A DNA stretch of 10,266 nt from positions 1 through 10,266 of the forward strand of contig JAKBBE010000097.1 in assembly GCA_021826035.1 (NCBI GenBank), given 5' to 3'. Below, piece by piece: positions 6,136-10,266 of this stretch (position 1 is its first letter; the number at the start of each line of letters is the position of its first letter). Both the position numbers and the translations under genes were made by a program. Below the pieces are notes generated by a model. That model was not told where the DNA came from, made no database searches, and saw only the letters and a program-made list of their open reading frames with translations. The DNA is from Pseudomonadota bacterium (GTDB lineage Bacteria; Pseudomonadota; Gammaproteobacteria; Steroidobacterales; Steroidobacteraceae).

Positions 6136-6298
6136 CGACCCCCGACGTCTGTGGTTTCGCGGTGCCGTGGGAGTGGGCCGCCGTCCGCCGGAAGCGGCGT
6201 GCAGCGTGATGTCGGGTGGCGCCTGCGCCCGAGCGGATCGCTGGGACTCGATATATCCCACTGAATATTACGCGGGGGGCGGGGGGGGAGAGAAGCAA
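6136..6298 (+). promoter_or_regulatory. Leader of the TonB receptor gene, with G tracts
   Basis: No gene is visible here. Toward the 3' end an inverted pair, TGGGA (6242-6246) and TCCCA (6256-6260), brackets an AT-richer segment. TATATC and AATATT could serve as -10 elements, but no convincing -35 is present. Next come G6 (6274-6279) and G8 (6281-6288); the ribosome binding site GGGGAG forms the end of the G8 run. Confidence 0.4.
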
Positions 6299-8854
6299 AT
6301 GCAGAACACCAAAGGCTCGTACGCCGCACGGTGTCCGTTCGTGATGGGGTTGGCGGCAGTGGCGGTGTTCGCCGCCGCCCCGCGCGCGCAGGCCGCCCGG
6401 CAGACCCCCCGGCACCGCACCGCGGCCGCGAATGCCCGTCTCAGAAAGGTGGTCGTGCTGGGATCGAGAGAATCCGCCGTCACGGTCGCCGCCAGCTCGG
6501 TCCCGGTGCAGCGCGTGAGCGCGTCTGCGCTCAGCGCAGCGGCGGGCAATGCCAGCCTGGTCGCGGCGCTCGCCCAACTCGTCCCGGCCTTCACCGCCCA
6601 GCCCTTCGGCAATGACATGGCCGGACAGACGCTGCAGGCCCGGCTGCGCGGGCTGAGCTGCAACGATGTGCTGGTGCTCGTCAACGGCGAGCGGCGCCAT
6701 ACCACGGCGAACATCGAGGTGGACAGCGGCCCCTATCAGGGCTGTGCCGGCACCGATTTGAATTTCATTCCCGTCGCGGCGATCTCGCGCATCGAGGTGC
6801 TCAATCAGGGCGCGGCGGCCCAGTACGGCAGCGGTGCGATCGCCGGCGTCATCAACGTCATTCTGAAGAAGCGCGCGTCCGGCGGCACGCTCAGCGGCAC
6901 TTACGGCGGGGACATGGATGGTGGTGGCCTGACCGGTGACGTGTCGGTCAACGTCGGTTTCGCGCCGCTCCCGCACAGCTACCTGAACGTGACGGCAGAG
7001 GTGCATCACCACGGCAGCAGCAACCGCAGCGCCATCGACGAGCGCGTCATCAATCCGGCGAACCTCGCCACCTACCCGGATTCGAACATGCGGGACGTCG
7101 CGGGCTACCCTTACCTCGGCGCTGAGGAGGGCGACGGGCAGTACGATCTGAAGCTCTTTGAGCTCAATTCCGGGTTCTCCCTCCCCGACGGCCTGCACCT
7201 GTATGTCTTTGGCACCTACGGCTTGAAGCGCGCCCAATCCTTCCAGAAATACCGCCTGCCAAGCGCCCTCTCGTATACCGATCCGCTGACCGGTGCGGTC
7301 ACTTATCCCTTTCCGTTCGGCTTTGTTCCGCTCGAGGCCAGCCGCGAAACGGATGACTCGCTCACCGCGGGTCTGAAGGGTACGGGTTCCCGCTGGCATT
7401 GGGATCTCAGCAGCACGTACGGCCGCGATCGCTTCGTTGCCGAGACGCTCCATTCGGCCAACGCCGCGGTTTACTCCGCGACCGGACGGCCTACGCCGTT
7501 GAACTACTATGACGGCTATCTGCAAGCGACGCAGTGGACGTCGAACCTCGACGTGGACCGCGATTTCGCGGTCGGGCTCGCCGGTCCGCTGAACGTCGCC
7601 GCCGGTGTGCAATACCGCGAGGACAGCTACGGGATTGGCGCCGGAATTCCGATTTCGTATCTCGACGGCGGCGCGCAGGGCTACCCGGGGTTCACGCCGA
7701 GCGATGCCGGAACGCATCACCGGCGCACCGAGGCGCTGTATGTCGAGGTCGCGGCGCGCCCCGTGCAACCGCTGCAGCTCGATGCGGCCGGCCGCTACGA
7801 GCATTACAGTGATTTCGGCTCGGCCACCGTCGGCAAGTTGACCGGCCGATACGAGGTGACGCGGCGCGTCGCCCTGCGCGCCACCCTCAGCAGCGGCTTT
7901 CGCGCCCCCGCCCTGGCCGAGGAGTACTACTCATCCACGAACGTGACGCCGACCAGCGCGTTCGTGCAGTTGCCGCCGAACTCCCCCGGGGGCCGGCTGC
8001 TCGGGCTCGGCACCGGTCTGCGGCCTGAGCACTCCGTGCAATACAGCGTCGGACTGGTCTGGCAGCCCAGCTCGCGAGTGATTGGCACCCTCGATGTCTA
8101 TCGGATCAATATTACCAACCGGATCGTCGCTACCGGCAATCTGTACGGTACGCTGAACGGCGTCGCGCAACCGTCTGCGGCCGCGATCAACGCGGCCATC
8201 GCGGCCAACGGCAATCAGCTCGATCCGACCGTGCTGAAGACCGGCAGCACCGGGGTCACGCTGTTTACCAACGGCATCGACACTTGCACTCAGGGCGCGG
8301 ACTTGACCTTCGATGTTCCGCAGCAGTACGCCTTCGGGCGGATCGATTGGTCGGTCGGCGCGAATGTCAATCAAACCGCGATCACCCGGATGCCGGGCAC
8401 CCCATCTCGGCTGGCGGGACAGACGCTGTACGACGCCACGGCCGTGTCGGATTTGACGACGGCGAGCCCGCGGTACGTGATCGATCTCGGCGCGCGCTGG
8501 CAGGTTCGCAAGCTCACCGTCGATCTGACGGAGCAGATCTACGGACCGAGCTCGGAGTGGGAGAGTGACGGCGGTGATAATCCGGCGAACGTGCCGCAAT
8601 ACTTCAAGACGACGATCGCCACCGCGGCGCTGACCAATCTGAGCATTGGGTATCGCCTGACTCACCGACTGGCCGTGCGGATCGGAGCCCAGAACCTCTT
8701 CAACCGCTACCCGACTCGATACAACCGCACGCTGCTCGCGCACTATGACTCGTTCAAATACGGCGACACCCTCGGGGTGTTCCAGTACCCGATGTTCTCG
8801 CCGTTCGGGATCAATGGCGGGTATTACTATGTGCGCGCCACACTCGGGCTTTGA
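6299..8854 (+). CDS. TonB-dependent outer-membrane receptor
   Basis: The protein is 851 residues from ATG 6299. GGGGAG precedes the start at good spacing and a signal peptide (1-32, ending AQA) follows directly, so the longer open frame upstream is not used. A TonB-box-like segment, KVVVLGSR, lies at 50-57. The plug domain then shows LRGLSCNDVLVLVNGERRHT, DLNFIPVAAISRIEVL and the hallmark GAAAQYGSGAIAGVINVILK. The remainder is a beta-barrel with alternating aromatic strands and GFRAPALAEEY, typical of the family. Two Cys in the plug (SCND and QGCAG) could form a disulfide. The last residue is Leu rather than the usual aromatic. The protein imports a large or scarce ligand across the outer membrane using TonB energy. 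The ligand cannot be read from the sequence, but the sugar-porter gene downstream favours a carbohydrate over a siderophore. Confidence 0.95.
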   Translation: MQNTKGSYAARCPFVMGLAAVAVFAAAPRAQAARQTPRHRTAAANARLRKVVVLGSRESAVTVAASSVPVQRVSASALSAAAGNASLVAALAQLVPAFTAQPFGNDMAGQTLQARLRGLSCNDVLVLVNGERRHTTANIEVDSGPYQGCAGTDLNFIPVAAISRIEVLNQGAAAQYGSGAIAGVINVILKKRASGGTLSGTYGGDMDGGGLTGDVSVNVGFAPLPHSYLNVTAEVHHHGSSNRSAIDERVINPANLATYPDSNMRDVAGYPYLGAEEGDGQYDLKLFELNSGFSLPDGLHLYVFGTYGLKRAQSFQKYRLPSALSYTDPLTGAVTYPFPFGFVPLEASRETDDSLTAGLKGTGSRWHWDLSSTYGRDRFVAETLHSANAAVYSATGRPTPLNYYDGYLQATQWTSNLDVDRDFAVGLAGPLNVAAGVQYREDSYGIGAGIPISYLDGGAQGYPGFTPSDAGTHHRRTEALYVEVAARPVQPLQLDAAGRYEHYSDFGSATVGKLTGRYEVTRRVALRATLSSGFRAPALAEEYYSSTNVTPTSAFVQLPPNSPGGRLLGLGTGLRPEHSVQYSVGLVWQPSSRVIGTLDVYRINITNRIVATGNLYGTLNGVAQPSAAAINAAIAANGNQLDPTVLKTGSTGVTLFTNGIDTCTQGADLTFDVPQQYAFGRIDWSVGANVNQTAITRMPGTPSRLAGQTLYDATAVSDLTTASPRYVIDLGARWQVRKLTVDLTEQIYGPSSEWESDGGDNPANVPQYFKTTIATAALTNLSIGYRLTHRLAVRIGAQNLFNRYPTRYNRTLLAHYDSFKYGDTLGVFQYPMFSPFGINGGYYYVRATLGL

Positions 8855-9060
8855 CCTGCGGTCGCGACGAAGTGTCGCGTCGCGTCGGACAGCTGAGCGA
8901 ATTGCTCATCGCTCATCAGTTCCTCGCCCCCGATCGGCGCCAGCATGCTCAGCGCGCGCGCGTTGGGGGTCGTCGAACCTGTGCACCATGTCCCGGCTGC
9001 GTTCGTCCATGCGCCGGGAGACCTCGAGGTCGCGCGGGTGCAGGTTTCGGGTGCCATCGT
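8827..9060 (-). pseudogene. Frameshifted remnant of an unknown gene
   Basis: Two adjacent minus-strand frames carry the GC-rich third positions of real coding sequence and join at a run of five C (plus-strand G at 8965-8969). The first reads NLHPRDLEVSRRMDERSRD then MVHRFDD. The second continues PNARALSMLAPIGGEEL then MSDEQFAQLSDATRHFVATA, to a TAG at 8829-8827. Removing one base from the run joins them. The frame is open upstream to an ATG at 9181, but coding signal beyond about 9060 is weak. Its last 28 bases overlap the 3' end of the TonB receptor gene tail to tail. I do not recognise the family. The rest of 8855-9200 holds nothing else that I can support. Confidence 0.4.
8863..8879 (+). 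terminator. Possible terminator hairpin after the TonB receptor
   Basis: CGCGAC-GAAGT-GTCGCG is a perfect 6 bp GC stem with a 5-base loop. It starts 9 bases after the stop codon of the receptor. No T tract follows, so intrinsic termination would be weak. Confidence 0.35.
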
Positions 9061-9200
9061 GAGCCGTTCGCTCGGCTCGCGGCACCCAAAAATGACGCTG
9101 CAGACCGTCGCGGCCGACGTGAATTTCGATTGGGGGGTGACGACGGTCATGCGGGAGTGCGGGTGGCTTGCGCACCGTCAATCATCCCAAGGTGTGCAGG

Positions 9201-9624
9201 TCAGAACGCCTCGGGCAGGCATGCGACCCCGGATTTCTCGGCCGCGGCGCGCAGCGGTTTGTCGAGTGTGGCCCAAGGCACGCTACGGCGCATCGCGAGT
9301 TCCAGATACGCGCGGTCGTAAGAGCGTCAGTCCCTGCGTCTTCGCCAGATTCAGGCTGACGGTGGTGGCTCGGCCAGCGGTTTGCGGATCCGTTTCGATC
9401 GGCAGCGCATCGAGGAGGGCCAGAAAGTGGCTCGAATCGGCCACGGTCGCGCGCTTGCGCCGCTCCGCCATGAGCAGCGTGTGACTGACCTCCAGCATCC
9501 CATGAGCGGCAACGATGGCGTGCCCATCGCGATTGAGCTGATCGAGCAATTCATCGGTGGCGGCGGTGGCACCGGCGGCGAAGAACCACGCAAGAGTGAC
9601 CGAGGAGTCCAGAACGAACGCCAA
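9201..9624 (-). pseudogene. vapC: VapC-type PIN-domain toxin broken by a one-base frameshift
   Basis: Starting at TTG 9624, two bases after the antitoxin stop, the frame reads a typical PIN-domain N-terminus. FVLDSSVTLAWFF carries D6 and HGMLEVSH carries E45. After GLTL (residue 101) an extra base, one of the two A at 9320-9321 on the plus strand, shifts the frame to a stop at 9285-9283. Skipping it restores YDRAYLELAMRRSVPWATLD and on to a natural end, LPEAF, with TGA at 9203-9201. The restored protein is 140 residues, normal for VapC. The lost part holds the third and fourth acidic active-site positions (D103, D121), so the product as written should have no ribonuclease activity. An assembly or sequencing error is possible. 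ATG 9651 is an alternative start inside the antitoxin gene. Confidence 0.85.
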
Positions 9625-9626
9625 GT

Positions 9627-9878
9627 TCAGCAGCGCCCCTCGTTGCGCCACTGCAGGAGTTCCTCAACGCGGGCGACTCTGCGCTTGCGGGTGGCGCGCA
9701 GCGTGGCAATGGACGCGTTGATGTCGCTTCGGGGCGCACGCCCTATCGGCACCAGCCGGGCCATGTCGGTAGGGTGTCGGCTGATGACGATTGCCTCACC
9801 CCGGCTGACCCGATCGATCAGCTCGGAGAGCTTGTTCTTCGCCTCGGCCAGGGGAATGGAAGGAGGGAGCAGGGTCAC
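9627..9878 (-). CDS. vapB: Phd/YefM-type antitoxin, partner of the PIN toxin
   Basis: The protein is 83 residues from GTG 9878. The N-terminal half is a standard Phd/YefM antitoxin fold: IPLAEAKNKLSELIDRV at 8-24, then GEAIVISRHPTDMARLVP at 27-44. The basic C-terminal part (RATRKRRVARVEELLQWR) is expected to bind and block the toxin. The frame is open far upstream, to an ATG at 10040, but that extension has no antitoxin similarity and would add over 50 residues to a normally short protein. No strong ribosome binding site precedes the GTG. A perfect inverted repeat lies 8 bases upstream and is a likely autoregulatory site. The gene ends two bases before the toxin start, the usual operon order. 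The antitoxin looks intact while its toxin does not. Confidence 0.85.
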   Translation of the reverse strand: MTLLPPSIPLAEAKNKLSELIDRVSRGEAIVISRHPTDMARLVPIGRAPRSDINASIATLRATRKRRVARVEELLQWRNEGRC

Positions 9879-9886
9879 ACGCTTAA

Positions 9887-9911
9887 GGAGTCTAGGCTCG
9901 GGCGAGACTCC
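9887..9911 (-). promoter_or_regulatory. Candidate operator of the VapBC operon
   Basis: GGAGTCT and AGACTCC are perfect 7-base inverted arms (9887-9893 and 9905-9911) around an 11-base spacer. The site ends 8 bases before the antitoxin start. Antitoxins of this family repress their own operon by binding such repeats. No clear -10/-35 pair could be assigned. Confidence 0.5.
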
Positions 9912-10002
9912 TCCGGGAGCACCGTTCCCGCCAGAGCGACTGCGGCGCGGTACTCGACACGCTTTTGCCATCGGGCAGGTGCTGCGCACAACGGGGAGTC
10001 CT

Positions 10003-10016
10003 TGCATACGTATGCA
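10003..10016. promoter_or_regulatory. CG-centred 14 bp palindrome, LacI-type operator candidate
   Basis: TGCATACGTATGCA is a perfect 14 bp palindrome with a central CG and TG...CA ends. This is the general form of LacI/GalR-family operators. It lies 169 bases upstream of the sugar-porter start and 124 bases upstream of the divergent antitoxin start; the porter is the more likely target. The rest of the 9879-10185 gap holds the VapBC operator candidate, a short GC hairpin (CCGGG-GGA-CCCGG near 10049-10061) and no gene. Confidence 0.45.
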
Positions 10017-10185
10017 GGCGAGGAGACGGAGATTCGTCACCCTTTATCCGGGGGACCCGGGCATACTCGGCGCACGCGTTCGGGTCGCTTTCGCGCCGAC
10101 GCCCGGGGGGGCGGGCTGCGGCGGCGCCGCCAGGCGAGCGACCCGGAACGTGCACCGTCGCTGAGGATCTTTTGGGGGATCATTG

Positions 10186-10266
10186 ATGAATAAAGGCAAT
10201 ACGGGCCTCGTGGTCGCGCTCACCTTCGTGGCGACCCTCGGGGGGCTGCTGTTCGGCTACGACACG
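10186..10266 (+). CDS. Sugar-porter MFS transporter, N-terminus only
   Basis: Only 27 codons are in the window. ATG 10186 follows GGGGGA at good spacing. The N-terminus (MNKGNTGLVVALTFVATL) runs into a first membrane helix and then GGLLFGYDT, the signature of the sugar-porter group of the major facilitator superfamily (XylE/GLUT-like). Such proteins import a monosaccharide or similar across the inner membrane, usually with H+. The substrate cannot be told from this fragment. With the TonB receptor upstream it could form a two-membrane uptake route. Confidence 0.8.
   Translation, partial: MNKGNTGLVVALTFVATLGGLLFGYDT

Noticed and set aside
6104..6298. An earlier start for the TonB receptor at 6104
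   Set aside because: It would place 65 unrelated residues, partly from the repeat, before a good ribosome binding site and signal peptide.
5924..7804. A 626-codon open frame on the minus strand
   Set aside because: It lies antisense to the TonB receptor and repeat copy 2, has low-complexity Arg/Ala-rich content and no family features. It is a by-product of high GC.
1..10266. tRNA, rRNA or CRISPR arrays
   Set aside because: No cloverleaf, rRNA-like segment or regularly spaced short repeat was found by eye.

Overview
The window is GC-rich and bacterial. A TonB-dependent receptor, PEP-CTERM surface proteins and a strong sigma-54 promoter point to a Gram-negative, probably a gammaproteobacterium. 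There is no rRNA or marker gene, so the lineage is only an inference.

Layout. (1) Positions 1-3435 are a surface-protein region. A PEP-CTERM protein runs leftward off the window edge from 721. It diverges across a 363 bp control region from a second PEP-CTERM protein (1085-1936). The second protein's stop codon overlaps the start of a methyltransferase (1933-3435) with the architecture of the protein-lysine methyltransferase (PKMT) / methyltransferase-regulatory-domain family. The leftward gene has a near-consensus sigma-54 promoter, as is known for other PEP-CTERM genes. (2) A lone ModE-type winged-helix regulator (3660-4079) follows. (3) From 3972 to 6135 lies an accessory island. Two diverged direct copies of a ~330-350 bp repeat flank a toxin-antitoxin-like pair: a small unrecognised protein, apparently leaderless, coupled by a GTGA overlap to an AbiEii-type nucleotidyltransferase. 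A short coding-like remnant is also inside. The first repeat copy supplies the arginine-rich C-terminus of the ModE-like gene. (4) A TonB-dependent receptor (6299-8854) has a G8 tract next to its ribosome binding site. (5) On the minus strand, 8827-9878 holds an eroded accessory segment: a frameshifted remnant of unknown family, a VapC toxin broken by one extra base, and an apparently intact Phd/YefM-type antitoxin with a candidate operator. (6) At 10186 a sugar-porter MFS transporter begins and runs off the window. A perfect 14 bp CG-centred palindrome of LacI-operator type lies upstream.

How the genes may work together. The receptor and the sugar porter could form an outer- and inner-membrane uptake route that was later split by the toxin-antitoxin insertion. 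The most novel combination is the translationally coupled PEP-CTERM protein and PKMT-like enzyme, which suggests lysine methylation of an exosortase-sorted surface protein. The repeat-flanked nucleotidyltransferase module is the second. Both are inferences from context.
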